The notes under the pieces were generated by a model, which did not search any database, was not told where the DNA came from, and was given only the letters and a program-made list of their open reading frames with translations. From Nocardia puris (GTDB taxonomy: Bacteria > Actinomycetota > Actinomycetes > Mycobacteriales > Mycobacteriaceae), in NCBI RefSeq assembly GCF_003315035.1, contig NZ_QNRE01000002.1, positions 124,001 through 188,000 on the forward strand: a DNA stretch of 64,000 nucleotides, given 5' to 3'. The position numbers were made by a program, and so were the translations under genes. This document shows, piece after piece, positions 1 to 9,087 of the stretch; positions within the stretch are counted from its first letter, which is position 1; every line of letters starts with the position of its first letter.

Positions 1-240
1 CGGGCGTCGTGGTCGTCGCGCCAGGTGGTGAGGGAGAGGACGGCGGCCTTGCGGACGTCGAGGTGGGGGTCGGCCAGGGCTTCGGACAGCACGCCGACCG
101 CGAGTTCGCGGCCCGCGCCCGCCAGTCCGCGCGCGGCGCCGGGTCGTCGTCGGTCAGGTAGGTCGAAAGGTCTTCGGCAGTAGGCGAATCCAGCGCCAGC
201 AGGGTGACCAGCCGGGGCGAGGCGGCGAAACAGGCTCCGT
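1..240 (-). pseudogene. HEAT-repeat protein remnant (frameshifted, cut by window edge)
   Basis: Two minus-strand frames together read as helical HEAT-type repeat sequence. One frame gives LVTLLALDSPTAEDLSTYL followed by TDDDP; the text then continues in another frame as GLAGAGRELAVGVLSEALAD and DPHLDVRKAAVLSLTTW. The pattern of paired amphipathic helices with DPHLDVRKAAV is typical of HEAT repeats. The break at DDDP means bases were gained or lost, so the gene is disrupted here; the rest lies beyond base 1. HEAT proteins of this kind can accompany flavoprotein/ferredoxin operons, which fits the neighbour. A sequencing error instead of a true mutation cannot be excluded. Confidence 0.55.
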
Positions 241-1275
241 CGGTGCGACGGTCGGTGCGTCGTCGCGCTGCGGCGCACGTCCGGCCCGCACCTGCGGCTG
301 CTCCACCGGGATGATCGTGGGATCGGTGGACGGCACGTCGTCCAATCCGGGCACCGGCACGAGATACGGCGCGACCGGCCGCTCGAGGAACACCATCTCC
401 CCGTCGTCGCCCTTGCGCACGTTCAGGTGATAGCGCCACTCGTGGTCGTCGCGCTCCGGCAGATCGGCCCGATCGTGGTAGAGGCCCCAGCGGGATTCGG
501 TGCGGGTGAGCGAACTGCGCGCGGCCATCTCGGCGCAATCGCGGATGAACGACACCTCCACCGCGCGCATGAGCTCGTGCGGGGTGCGCGCGCCGATGCC
601 GTCGACCTCCGCGCGCATCCGCTCGAACGTCTCCACGGCGATCGACAGCTTCGTGGCCGTCTTCGGCGGCGCCACATAGTCGTTCACGAACCGGCGCAAC
701 TTGTACTCGACCTGCGGTTGCGGCGGGCCGTCGGGATGGGTGAGCGGACGGTAGATCAGCTCGTGCGCGGCGGTCAGCTGATCGGCGGGCAATTCGGCGG
801 GCGCGTCGAGCTCGGACAGCGTCGAGGCGGCGTGCGCCCCCGCCAGGTCGCCGTAGACGAACGCGCCGATCATGTAGTTGTGCGGCACGCACGCCAGGTC
901 GCCGGCCGCGTAGAGGCCGGGCACCGTGGTGCGGGCGTGTTCGTCCACCCAGACACCCGAGGCGGAATGCCCACTGCACAAACCGATTTCGGAGATGTGC
1001 ATCTCGATGTCGTGGGTGCGGTAATCGTGGCCCCGGTAGTCGTGGAAGGTGCCGCGCGTCGGGCGCTCGGTGGTGTGGAGGATGCCCTCCAGCGTCGACA
1101 GCGTCTCGTCGGGCAGGTGCGAGACCTTGAGATAGATGGGGCCGCGGGCGGATTCGATCTCCCGCTTGACCTCGGCCATCATCTGCCCCGACCAGTAGTC
1201 GCAGTCGACGAACCGGTTGCCTTCGGCGTTGACCTGGTAGCCGCCGAAGGGGTTGGCGACGTAGGCGCAGGCGTC
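241..1275 (-). pseudogene. Fumarate reductase/succinate dehydrogenase-like flavoprotein, C-terminal fragment
   Basis: The frame reads from about 1275 through FGGYQVNAEGNRFVDCDYW, a substrate-loop pattern, to VPGLYAAGDLACVPHNYM, the conserved C-terminal FAD-contact segment of the fumarate reductase / APS reductase flavoprotein family. About 340 residues remain, whereas the family needs roughly 550-600; the whole N-terminal FAD-binding domain (GxGxxG) is absent. The sequence upstream of 1275 is instead the P-loop of an ABC ATPase in another frame, so the gene is truncated at a deletion junction. The C-terminus also runs out of frame into the HEAT remnant. In intact relatives the product would be a cytoplasmic FAD oxidoreductase working with a ferredoxin; this copy should be inactive. 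Confidence 0.7.
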
Positions 1276-1436
1276 GACTTGCCGCAGCCGGATTTGCCCA
1301 CCACGACGAGGATTTCGCCGGGCGCGATCTCCAGATCCACGCCCGCCAGCACGGTCGTGCCGCCGTAGGCGATGCCGATCCCGTCCAGCGCGAGGCGCAT
1401 CCCGCCGGTGGCGGTGGACGCGGTGGTGACGGTCAT
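1276..1436 (-). pseudogene. ABC transporter ATP-binding protein, N-terminal fragment
   Basis: Starting from ATG at 1436, which overlaps the permease stop codon as ATGA, about 53 residues are preserved. They include GIGIAYGGTTVLAGVDLEI and the Walker A motif GKSGCGKST. Immediately after the P-loop lysine-serine-threonine the sequence changes to that of the flavoprotein, shifted by one base, at the hexamer GTCGAC. The Q-loop, signature motif and Walker B are therefore missing. The style of the N-terminus (TauB/SsuB-like) and the neighbouring permease suggest a nitrate/sulfonate/taurine-type importer. The product would not hydrolyse ATP. Confidence 0.7.
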
Positions 1437-2119
1437 CGCGTGACTCCTCTCGGCAGCCAGCGTGTGACGCGGCGCCCGGCCAGTTCGACCAATCCCGAAG
1501 TGGCGAAACCGAGTACGCCGATGGTGATCATGCCGACGAACACCGCCGGATAGTCCACGATGGTGTAGGCCTGCCAGGTGCGGTAGCCGACGCCGAGGCG
1601 CCCCGAGATCATCTCCGCGGAGATGAGGCAGATCCACGCCACCCCGACACCGACCGACAGGCCGCCGAGCACGCCGGGCAGGATGCCGGGAAACACCACC
1701 CGCAGCAGCACATCCCGGCGCGAGGCGCCCAGGGTGCGCACCGCGTCCTCCCAGATCGTCGGCAGCGCCCGCACCGCGTGCCTGGTGCTGATCAGCACCG
1801 GGAACAGCGAGGCGGTGATGGTGATGGACACGATGCCGGACTCGTCGCTGGGGAACAGCAGGATCGCCACCGGGACCAGCGCGATCGCCGGGATCGGGCG
1901 CACCAGTTCGGTGAGCGGGCCGAACGTCTCGGCCAGCAGGGCGGGAGCGGCCCAGGCCGATCCCGGCGACCACGCCCACCACGGCCGCCAGCCCGAACCC
2001 GGTGACGATCCGCACCAGCGACTGGGCGACGTCGAGGAGGTACTGATCGGAGCCGAGCTGCTGACCGAACTCGGCGACGATCTCGGTGACGGTCGGCAGG
2101 GCGTCGAAACGCAGGCCGG
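1433..2119 (-). pseudogene. ABC transporter permease (nitrate/sulfonate/taurine type), frameshifted and N-truncated
   Basis: The C-terminal part is open and reads LVRPIPAIALVPVAIL, then the EAA loop around EDAVRTLGASRRDVLLRVVF, and ends with several membrane helices, typical of the SsuC/TauC permease family. Upstream, in another frame, LLDVAQSLVRIVTGFGLAAV and VGVVAGIGLG give the preceding membrane segment. The two parts meet near 1940 out of frame, so a few codons have been lost. At the far end the protein begins abruptly at GLRFDALPTVTEIVAEFG with no start codon, directly after a stop codon of other sequence. The gene appears to have suffered at least two deletions. Confidence 0.7.
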
Positions 2120-2170
2120 TTACACCGGGTGGATCAGCGCGCTGACCTGGTGGTACGCGGATGGCGGGGG
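2120..2170 (-). pseudogene. Possible C-terminal tail of the ABC substrate-binding protein
   Basis: A short open stretch ending in a TAA codon at 2122-2120 reads AYHQVSALIHPV, preceded closely by an in-frame TAG. Its place upstream of the permease remnant and its stop codon suggest the last dozen residues of the periplasmic binding protein expected there. It is too short for family recognition, so this is a positional inference. Between this and the acyl-CoA dehydrogenase stop at 2239 nothing else is visible. Confidence 0.25.
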
Positions 2171-2238
2171 CTATTGCGCCACCCTGCGGGGCGGACCGTG
2201 ATTTCGATCAGGGCGATTCGAAATACGCGCCGGATCCG

Positions 2239-4035
2239 TCAGAACCAGGAGTCGCGCATCTCCAGGGTGGTGCGGTCGAGCGAGGCGAGCAGGTCGAGCT
2301 GCGGGCCCGTCTTGGGCAGCTCGTAGCGGAAGAAGTAGCGGGCGGCGGCGCGCTTGCCCTCGTAGAACTCGCCCGCACCGTCGGCGGCGGCGAGGGTCTG
2401 TTCCAGCCAGATCCACGCGACCACCAGGTGCCCGAACGCCTCGAGGTAGACGGTCGCGTTGGCCATCGCGGCGGCCGGGTCGCCCCCGGCGAACAGCCCG
2501 CCGGTGACGGTCAGCAGCCGCTGCCAGGACGCGTCGAGCAGCGCGGCGTGCTCGGCGAGTTCCCCGCCGCGCGCGGTCGCGGCCGCCGTGGTCTCGGCGA
2601 TGCGGTCGGTCAGCAGTCGCAGCGACGCGCCGTCGTGCTGGATCACCTTGCGCCCCAGCAGATCCAGGCCCTGGATGCCGTGCGTGCCCTCGTGGATCGG
2701 GTTGAGCCGGTTGTCCCGGTAGTGCTGTTCGACGTCGTACTCGCGGGTGTAGCCGTAGCCGCCGTGCACCTGGATGGCGAGGCTGTTGGCCTCCAGACAC
2801 CACTGGGAGGGCCAGCTCTTCGCGACGCCGGTGAGGATTTCCAGCAGCAGCGTGTGGTCGCGGGCCTGCTGCTCGTCGGTGGCCGTGCGGCGCAGGTCGA
2901 CGAGGCGGTTGCAGTAGAGCAGCAGGCCGAGCGCGCCCTCCACGTAGGCCTTCTGCGCGAGCAGCATGCGTTTGACGTCGGCGTGCTCGATGATCGGGAT
3001 CTGCGGTGTCGCAGGGTCTTTCGCGGTGAGCGCGCGGCCCTGGGTGCGCTCGCGCGCGTACTGGAGCGACTTGAGGTAGCCGGTGTAGCCGAGCGCCGTG
3101 GCGCCGAGGCCGACCCCGAGGCGGGCCTCGTTCATCATGTGGAACATGTACGACAGGCCACGGTGCGGTTCGCCGACCAGGTAGCCCACCGCGCCCGCGG
3201 CACCGCCCGGCGTGTGCGTGCCCTCGCCGAAGTTCAGCACCGTGTTGGTGGTGCCGCGGTAGCCCATCTTGTGGTTGAGGCCCGCCAGCGTCACGTCGTT
3301 GCGCTCACCGAGCGAACCGTCTTCGCGGACAAGGTATTTCGGCACGACGAACAGGGAGATGCCCTTGGTGCCCGCCGGCCCGCCCGGGATCTTGGCCAGC
3401 ACCAGGTGCACGATGTTCTCGGTGAGTTCGTGATCGCCGCCCGAGATCCACATCTTCGAGCCGAACACCCGGTAGGTGCCGTCCTCGCGCGGTTCGGCGC
3501 GGGTGACGATATCGGCCAGCGACGACCCGGCCTGCGGTTCGGACAGACACATGGTGCCGGTGAACCGGCCCTCGATCATGGGGCGTACGAACCGGTCGAC
3601 CTGCTCCTCGGTGCCGTGCGCGGCGAGCAGGTTGGCGTTGCCGACGGTGAGGAACAGGTAGCCCGCGGTGCCCACGTTGGCGGCCTGGAACCAGCTGAAC
3701 CCGGCCGCCTCGACGGTGGCGGGCAGTTGCAGCCCGCCGATGCGCTCGTCCATGCCCGCGCCGACCAGGTTGGCCTTGGCGAACGCCTCGACGGCGGTCT
3801 TGACCTCGGGGATGAGCGTCACGCGCGCGCCGTCGAAGGTGGGCTCCTGCGCGTCCGCGCGCTTGTTGTGCGGCGCGAAATACCTGGTCGCGATGTCCTC
3901 GCACAGGTCGAGGAATCCGTCGAAGGTCTCCTTGGAGTGTTCGCCGAAGCGGGGGAGCGCGGTGAGCCCTTCCACCCGCAACCACTCGTAGAGCAGGAAA
4001 TCGAGGTCCCTGCGGGAGATCAGATTCGAGCGCAC
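2239..4035 (-). CDS. Acyl-CoA dehydrogenase, large (FadE5-like) type
   Basis: This 598-residue protein should catalyse FAD-dependent alpha,beta-dehydrogenation of an acyl-CoA in the cytoplasm. It is of the long class that carries an extra helical C-terminal domain (normal members are about 380 residues; FadE5-like ones about 600). Visible signatures are CLSEPQAGSS at 163-172, KMWISGGDHELTEN after residue 190 for FAD contacts, and NPIHEGTHGIQGLDLLGRK in the C-terminal half, whose glutamate matches the usual catalytic base position. The start is GTG at 4035, with GAGAGGA about eight bases upstream; an ATG at 4042 is out of frame. It stands alone, 130 bases after cysNC ends. Chain-length specificity cannot be read from the sequence. 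Confidence 0.93.
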   Translation of the reverse strand: MRSNLISRRDLDFLLYEWLRVEGLTALPRFGEHSKETFDGFLDLCEDIATRYFAPHNKRADAQEPTFDGARVTLIPEVKTAVEAFAKANLVGAGMDERIGGLQLPATVEAAGFSWFQAANVGTAGYLFLTVGNANLLAAHGTEEQVDRFVRPMIEGRFTGTMCLSEPQAGSSLADIVTRAEPREDGTYRVFGSKMWISGGDHELTENIVHLVLAKIPGGPAGTKGISLFVVPKYLVREDGSLGERNDVTLAGLNHKMGYRGTTNTVLNFGEGTHTPGGAAGAVGYLVGEPHRGLSYMFHMMNEARLGVGLGATALGYTGYLKSLQYARERTQGRALTAKDPATPQIPIIEHADVKRMLLAQKAYVEGALGLLLYCNRLVDLRRTATDEQQARDHTLLLEILTGVAKSWPSQWCLEANSLAIQVHGGYGYTREYDVEQHYRDNRLNPIHEGTHGIQGLDLLGRKVIQHDGASLRLLTDRIAETTAAATARGGELAEHAALLDASWQRLLTVTGGLFAGGDPAAAMANATVYLEAFGHLVVAWIWLEQTLAAADGAGEFYEGKRAAARYFFRYELPKTGPQLDLLASLDRTTLEMRDSWF

Positions 4036-4165
4036 CGGCCATCCTCTCGCGACGTCACATCCGCCAAGGCCGCCGCTCTCCCGGCGGCCAATTTGATACG
4101 TTACTACCGATGTGTCGCGAATGTCACCCTCCGGGGGCGGCCGATCGCGCCGGCCGCCCCGCCGA

Positions 4166-5998
4166 TCAGGCGAGGTCGTCCAGGAGCGGCAGGATGCGCG
4201 CGGCCATGGCGGCCGGGTCGCCGTCGGCCGGGCGCAGGACCAGGTCCGGGGCGGCCGGTTCCTCGTAGGGGGCGTCGATGCCGGTGAAGTCCCGGATCTC
4301 GCCCGCCCGCGCCTTGGCGTACAGGCCCTTGGGGTCGCGGGACTCGCAGAGCTCCAGGGGCGTGTCGATGAAGACCTCGAGGAAGGGCAGGCCCGCGGCC
4401 TCGTGGGCGGCGCGGGCCCGGTCGCGGTCGGCGCGGTACGGGCTGATGAGCGAAACCACCGCCGTGACACCGGCTTCGGCGAACAGGCGGGCCACCTCGG
4501 CGACGCGGCGGATGTTCTCGGCGCGGTCCTCGGGCGCGAAGCCGAGGTCGGCGTTGAGTCCGTGGCGCAGGTTGTCGCCGTCCAGGAGGAACGCCGGGCG
4601 GCCCGACGCCACCAGCCTGCGCTCCAATTCGACCGCCACCGTTGACTTCCCGGAGCCCGATAGCCCCGTCAGCCACACCGTCGCCCCGCGCGTGGCGCGC
4701 TCTTCGCGCCCGACGGCCGTCGCGTGCCACACCACGCGTGAGGACGGCAGCGTCGGCCCGGTGATCATGCCCGCCGCGACCGTGTTATTGGTGACGTCGT
4801 CCACCAGGATGAAGCTGCCGGTTGTGCGGTTGCGCCGGTACGGATCGAACAGCAGCGGCTGGCGGGTGCGCAGCTGCACGCGCCCGATCTGGTTGAGCGA
4901 CAACGACTCCGCGTGCTCGTCGCGGTGCAGGGTGTTCACGTCGAGCCGGTAGTCGAGGCTGCGCACCTCGGCGGTGGCGGCCCGGGTGGTGTGGCGCAGT
5001 GTGTAGGTGTTGCCGGGCGTCAGCGTGGCGTCCTCGGCGAACCAGCACACCATCGCGTCCAGGTCCCGCCCCACCTGCGGCCGGTTCGCGGGGCGGCACA
5101 GCAGATCCCCGCGCGCGATGTCGATCTCGTCGGCCAGCTGCATCGTGACCGCCTGCGGCGGAAACGCTTCGGCCACCGGCGCACCGCCCGGCCCCCAGAT
5201 CGCCGACACCGTGGTGGTGAAACCCGAAGGCAGCACGGCGACTTCGTCCCCGGGCTTGAACACCCCGCCCGCGACCGTCCCGGCGTAACCGCGGAATTCG
5301 CTGCCGTGCCTGCGCGTTACGTACTGCACCGGGAACCGCGCGTCGATGAGATTTCGGTCCGAGGCGATGTGCACCTCCTCCAGGTGGTGCAGCAGGGGAG
5401 TGCCCTCGTACCACGGCATGCTCGCGCCCCGGTGCACCACATTGTCGCCGTGCAGCGCCGACACCGGCACGAACGTCAGGTCGGACACGTCCAGTTTGGT
5501 CGCGAAACCGGCGAACTCCTCGCGGATCTCCTCGAACCGCGCCCGCGACCAGCCCGCCAGATCCATCTTGTTCACGCACAGCACCAGGTGCGCGATGCCC
5601 AGCAGGCTCGCCAGGAACGCGTGGCGGCGGGTCTGCTCCACCACGCCCTTGCGCGCGTCCACCAGGATCAGCGCCACGTCGGCGGTGGACGCGCCGGTCA
5701 CCATGTTGCGCGTGTACTGGATGTGGCCTGGGGTGTCGGCGATGATGAATTTCCGCCTGGGTGTGGCGAAATAGCGGTGTGCGACGTCGATGGTGATGCC
5801 CTGTTCGCGTTCGGCGCGCAACCCGTCGGTGAGCAGCGCCAGGTCGGGGTAGTCGTCGCCGCGGTCGCGGCTGGCGCGCTCCACGGCGGCCAGCTGGTCG
5901 GCGAAGATCGTCTTGGAGTCGTAGAGCAGGCGGCCGATGAGCGTCGATTTGCCGTCGTCGACGCTGCCCGCGGTGGCCAGGCGCAGCAGGGTGGTCAT
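4166..5998 (-). CDS. cysNC: Bifunctional sulfate adenylyltransferase large subunit / APS kinase
   Basis: A 610-residue fusion. The N-terminal translation-factor-type GTPase (CysN) has the P-loop GSVDDGKST at 11-19, a DTPGH G3 motif and NKMD for guanine recognition; it drives ATP sulfurylase activity of CysD. The C-terminal APS kinase has its own P-loop GLSGSGKST at 445-453 and the [10 protein letters not shown] and ISPYRADRD elements. Together they turn sulfate into APS and then PAPS for cysteine synthesis or sulfotransferases. Its ATG shares one base with the cysD stop (TGATG), so translation is coupled. Fused CysNC is the normal actinobacterial arrangement. Confidence 0.97.
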   Translation of the reverse strand: MTTLLRLATAGSVDDGKSTLIGRLLYDSKTIFADQLAAVERASRDRGDDYPDLALLTDGLRAEREQGITIDVAHRYFATPRRKFIIADTPGHIQYTRNMVTGASTADVALILVDARKGVVEQTRRHAFLASLLGIAHLVLCVNKMDLAGWSRARFEEIREEFAGFATKLDVSDLTFVPVSALHGDNVVHRGASMPWYEGTPLLHHLEEVHIASDRNLIDARFPVQYVTRRHGSEFRGYAGTVAGGVFKPGDEVAVLPSGFTTTVSAIWGPGGAPVAEAFPPQAVTMQLADEIDIARGDLLCRPANRPQVGRDLDAMVCWFAEDATLTPGNTYTLRHTTRAATAEVRSLDYRLDVNTLHRDEHAESLSLNQIGRVQLRTRQPLLFDPYRRNRTTGSFILVDDVTNNTVAAGMITGPTLPSSRVVWHATAVGREERATRGATVWLTGLSGSGKSTVAVELERRLVASGRPAFLLDGDNLRHGLNADLGFAPEDRAENIRRVAEVARLFAEAGVTAVVSLISPYRADRDRARAAHEAAGLPFLEVFIDTPLELCESRDPKGLYAKARAGEIRDFTGIDAPYEEPAAPDLVLRPADGDPAAMAARILPLLDDLA

Positions 5999-6930
5999 CA
6001 GAAGTACCCTTCTCGTTTGCGATCTTCCATGCCCGCCTCGGAGATGCGGTCGTCGGCGCGGGTGGCGCCGCGTTCGGTGACGCGGGCCGCCGCGACCTCG
6101 GCCACCACCTCCTCGGGGCTGGCCGCCGCGGATTCCACGCACCCGGTGCACGTCGCGTCGCCGACCGTGCGGAACCGCACGGTGGCCTCGTAGGGTTGCT
6201 CGCCCGGCAGCAGCGTCAGGAACCTGGTGTGCGCCAACAGCATTCCGTCGCGCTGCACCACCTCGCGGCGGTGCGCGTAGTACAGCGGCGGCAGCTCGAT
6301 GCCCTCGGCCGCGATGTAGCCCCAGATGTCGAGCTCGGTCCAGTTCGACAGCGGGAACACCCGGATGTGCTCCCCGGGCCGGTGCCTGCCGTTGTACAGA
6401 TTCCACAGTTCGGGCCGCTGCGCGCGCGGCTCCCACTGCCCGTACTCGTCACGGAAGCTGAACACCCGCTCCTTGGCGCGCGCCTTCTCCTCGTCGCGGC
6501 GCGCGCCGCCGAACACCGCGTCGAACCCGCCCTCCCGGATCGTGCGCAGCAGCGTCGCGGTCTGGAGGCGGTTGCGCGAGGCGCGCGGCCCGGTGTCCTC
6601 CACGACGCGGCCCGCGTCGATGTCGTCCTGCACCCGCCCGACGATCAGGCGCAGGCCGAGGCGTTCGACGGTGCGGTCGCGGTACTCGACGACCTCGTCG
6701 AAGTTGTGCCCGGTGTCGATGTGCAGCACGGGGAACGGCAGCGGCGCGGGCCAGAAGGCCTTGGCCGCCAGGTGCAGCATCACCACCGAGTCCTTGCCGC
6801 CGGAGAACAGCAGCACCGGACGCTCGAATGTCGCTGCCACTTCACGGAATATGTGTGCCGACTCGGCCTCGAGCGCGTCCAGGTGGGGTAGCTCGTAGGT
6901 GCTCGCCGTCGACTTTGCGTACTGGCTCAC
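5998..6930 (-). CDS. cysD: Sulfate adenylyltransferase small subunit
   Basis: A 310-residue PAPS-reductase-fold ATP sulfurylase subunit that makes APS from ATP and sulfate with CysN. The PP-loop [16 protein letters not shown] lies near residue 41, and [35 protein letters not shown] and the C-terminal [16 protein letters not shown] block are all standard for CysD. The start is GTG at 6930 without an obvious ribosome-binding site. Only 25 bases separate it from the stop of the upstream iclR gene on the same strand, so it may be transcribed from within or through that gene. A KstR-like half-conserved palindrome sits at 6941-6954, just before the start. Confidence 0.97.
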   Translation of the reverse strand: MSQYAKSTASTYELPHLDALEAESAHIFREVAATFERPVLLFSGGKDSVVMLHLAAKAFWPAPLPFPVLHIDTGHNFDEVVEYRDRTVERLGLRLIVGRVQDDIDAGRVVEDTGPRASRNRLQTATLLRTIREGGFDAVFGGARRDEEKARAKERVFSFRDEYGQWEPRAQRPELWNLYNGRHRPGEHIRVFPLSNWTELDIWGYIAAEGIELPPLYYAHRREVVQRDGMLLAHTRFLTLLPGEQPYEATVRFRTVGDATCTGCVESAAASPEEVVAEVAAARVTERGATRADDRISEAGMEDRKREGYF

Positions 6931-6940
6931 GGATCAAAAC

Positions 6941-6954
6941 TAGAACACGTTTCG
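6941..6954. promoter_or_regulatory. Near-consensus KstR-type operator upstream of cysD
   Basis: TAGAACACGTTTCG matches seven of the eight fixed positions of the KstR consensus TnnAACnnGTTnnA and shares its first eleven bases with the perfect site at 7851. It lies between the iclR stop codon and the cysD start. Function is inferred from the match only. Confidence 0.4.
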
Positions 6955-6955
6955 A

Positions 6956-7840
6956 TCATCGGTCAACGGGTGCCCGTCCGCCGCTGGCCCGCGTCACCGC
7001 GTCGGCCGCCGCCATCAGCGCCGCGCCGCGCCGGGCGATCTCGGCTCCCGTGATGGCGGCGCCGACGTACATGGTGAGGATCATGTTCTGCCTGCCGTCG
7101 CCGCCGTAGGTGGGGGCGGCGAGCAGGCTCACCGGATGCTCCTTGCGCGGGCGCAGATCCGCGCCGAGGTAGACCCGCTCGCCCAGGCTGCTGACCAGTT
7201 CGCCGACGAGTTCGCGCAGCTCGTCGGGCAGATCGCGGTCGGCGACGCCGGCCAGCAGCGAGTAGAGCCGCCGGCCCGCGCCGGTCATACTCTCGATGAG
7301 GTAGCCGCGCGCCCGGCATTCCGCGACGACCTGGCGCAGGCGCGTCTCGTCCTGGCGCAGCGGCACGGTCGACGGGGTCGCCAGCCACGCGTCGAGGGCG
7401 GCGTCGGTGTCCCACAGCACGTACATCAATCCGACCGGCGGCGCGAAATGGTAGGACGCGCCCACCTTCACCATGCCGGGCCCGGTGCTCTCCAGTACCG
7501 AGATCCGGTCGCCGACCACGGCCGACGCGGTGCAGGTGGTGCGGTATTTCGCGCTGAGTTCGGCCAGTTCGCCGCGCGCGATGGCCGAGATGGCGAACCC
7601 CTCCTGGGCCACCCGGCCCGCGGCGATGAGCGCGGGCCCGAGGCCGTAGGTGTGGGTGTGCGGGTCGCGGACCAGATACCCGGCGGCGGTGAGCTCGGTG
7701 AGAATGCCCAGGCAGGTGGGCTTGGCCATGTCCAGCTCGCGGGCCAGCTCGGACAGGCCGTAGCGCTTGCCCCCGCGCTCGACGAGGAAATCCAGCAGCT
7801 GGACCACCCGCTGCGTGGGGGCGGATCGGCGCGCGACCAT
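6956..7840 (-). CDS. IclR family transcriptional regulator
   Basis: A 294-residue DNA-binding regulator with an N-terminal winged helix (RVVQLLDFLVERGGKRYGLS and LAKPTCLGILTELTAAGYL-like recognition region, residues about 10-65) and a C-terminal ligand-binding IclR domain. The ATG at 7840 is preferred because GGAG stands six bases upstream; a TTG two codons earlier would give an alternative start. It is divergent from the DUF1214/SDR/sulfotransferase operon, with 83 bases between the starts, and followed at 25 bases by cysD. It probably controls one or both neighbours, but the ligand is unknown. Confidence 0.9.
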   Translation of the reverse strand: MVARRSAPTQRVVQLLDFLVERGGKRYGLSELARELDMAKPTCLGILTELTAAGYLVRDPHTHTYGLGPALIAAGRVAQEGFAISAIARGELAELSAKYRTTCTASAVVGDRISVLESTGPGMVKVGASYHFAPPVGLMYVLWDTDAALDAWLATPSTVPLRQDETRLRQVVAECRARGYLIESMTGAGRRLYSLLAGVADRDLPDELRELVGELVSSLGERVYLGADLRPRKEHPVSLLAAPTYGGDGRQNMILTMYVGAAITGAEIARRGAALMAAADAVTRASGGRAPVDR

Positions 7841-7850
7841 GGACAACTCC

Positions 7851-7864
7851 TAGAACACGTTCTA
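7851..7864. promoter_or_regulatory. KstR-type operator (perfect match)
   Basis: TAGAACACGTTCTA is a palindrome with 6-base arms around a 2-base centre and fits the KstR consensus TnnAACnnGTTnnA at all eight fixed positions. It lies in the intergenic region between iclR and the DUF1214/SDR/sulfotransferase operon, where it could overlap either promoter. KstR is the TetR-type repressor of cholesterol catabolism in mycobacteria and rhodococci; the kstR gene itself is not in this window. Confidence 0.65.
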
Positions 7865-7881
7865 ATCTGACTCGTATCGAA

Positions 7882-7900
7882 ATGTACCAGAGCGGTACAT
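7882..7900. promoter_or_regulatory. Inverted repeat ahead of the DUF1214 gene
   Basis: ATGTACC and GGTACAT form perfect 7-base arms separated by AGAGC. The repeat lies 24 bases ahead of the preferred TTG start, so it probably falls in the leader or core promoter and may be a second operator, for example for the adjacent IclR protein. An ATG inside the left arm could also be read as an earlier start. Confidence 0.45.
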
Positions 7901-7923
7901 ATTTGGACCAGCAGGAGAAGCCT

Positions 7924-9087
7924 TTGCTGACCGCACCGTTCGCGGACGCGATCGCCGCCGCCGAGCAGCTCATCACCGCGGCCCCCCACGTGCAGACCGA
8001 GCAGGATCTGGTGGAGGGCTACGACTACCTGGCGGGCAGCATCCGCGCCTCGCTCCAGATGGCGTGGGCCTACGAGCGGGACTTCCCGTTCTTCGTCCAG
8101 TCCACGGGCCCGTACACCAAGATGGGCCTGGACAACCCCGACACCCTGTACTTCCACTCCTACCTGCGCCCGGACGCCGAATACGTGGTGACCGGCCGCC
8201 GGGGCACCACCCGCGACCTGAGCTTCCAGGTGCTCAACGGCGACTACTCGCCGGTCGACGTGCCCGACAGTCACACCGCCTTCGACGACCGGGAACTCGA
8301 CATCGCCGCCGACGGCTCCTTCGAACTGCGCCTCGGTCCGGGCGAGCCGCGGCGCGGTTACGTCCACCTCGCGCCCGATTCGGCGATGCTCGTGGTGCGC
8401 GAGGTGTTCAGCGACTGGGCCACCGAGCGCCCCGGACAGTTGCGCATCCAGCGTGTGGACCGGGTCGGTGACGCGCCCCCGCCGCTCACCCGGGATCTGC
8501 TCACGAAGCGCTACGGCGTGGCGGGCAAGATGCTCGTCTCGCGGATCCAGACCTTCCTGGCGTTCCCGAAGTGGTTCTACCTGAACCTGCCGGTGAACAC
8601 GATGACCGAACCGCGCCCCACCCCGGGCGGGCTGGCCACCCAGTTCTCCTCGGTGGGGCACTACGACCTGGCCGACGAGCAGGCCATGATCATCACGGTC
8701 CCGAAGTCCGACGCGCCGTACCAGGGCTTCCAGCTCGGCAGCATGTGGTACATCTCGCTGGACTACCTCAACCACCAGACCAGCCTCACCGCCGACCAGG
8801 CGCGCGTCGACCCCGACGGCATGATCCGCCTGGTGGTGAGCGAACGGAATCCCGGTCTGGCCAACTGGATCGAGCGCACCGGCCACGCGCGCGGCTATCT
8901 CCAGTTCCGGTGGCAGCGGCTCTCGCGCGATCTGAAACCCGAGGACGGGCCGGCGGTCGAGATCGTCGACGTGAGCGAATTGCCCGCCCGGTTGCCGTAT
9001 TACGAGGACGCCAGGGTGACGCCGGAGGAATGGAAGGCGCGGATCGCGGCGCGCCAGGTCGCCGTGGCGGAGAGGATGCTCGGCTGA
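7924..9087 (+). CDS. DUF1214 domain protein (Rv3531c-like)
   Basis: A 387-residue protein rich in aromatic residues (GSIRASLQMAWAYERDFPFF, DNPDTLYFHSYL, MWYISLDYLNHQTSLT) that matches my memory of the DUF1214 family. I chose the TTG at 7924 because AGGAG stands seven bases upstream; starting at ATG 7882 would place an operator-like inverted repeat inside the gene. It is the first gene of a tight operon: its stop overlaps the SDR start as TGATG. The order DUF1214, SDR, sulfotransferase equals Rv3531c-Rv3530c-Rv3529c of M. tuberculosis, which I recall as members of the KstR cholesterol regulon. The biochemical role is unknown. Confidence 0.85.
   Translation: MLTAPFADAIAAAEQLITAAPHVQTEQDLVEGYDYLAGSIRASLQMAWAYERDFPFFVQSTGPYTKMGLDNPDTLYFHSYLRPDAEYVVTGRRGTTRDLSFQVLNGDYSPVDVPDSHTAFDDRELDIAADGSFELRLGPGEPRRGYVHLAPDSAMLVVREVFSDWATERPGQLRIQRVDRVGDAPPPLTRDLLTKRYGVAGKMLVSRIQTFLAFPKWFYLNLPVNTMTEPRPTPGGLATQFSSVGHYDLADEQAMIITVPKSDAPYQGFQLGSMWYISLDYLNHQTSLTADQARVDPDGMIRLVVSERNPGLANWIERTGHARGYLQFRWQRLSRDLKPEDGPAVEIVDVSELPARLPYYEDARVTPEEWKARIAARQVAVAERMLG

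Noticed and set aside
4470-6436. Upstream extensions of the acyl-CoA dehydrogenase and CysNC frames
   Set aside because: The extra N-terminal residues are Arg/Pro-rich shadow text of the neighbouring genes; start codons with ribosome sites or stop-start overlaps lie at 4035 and 5998.
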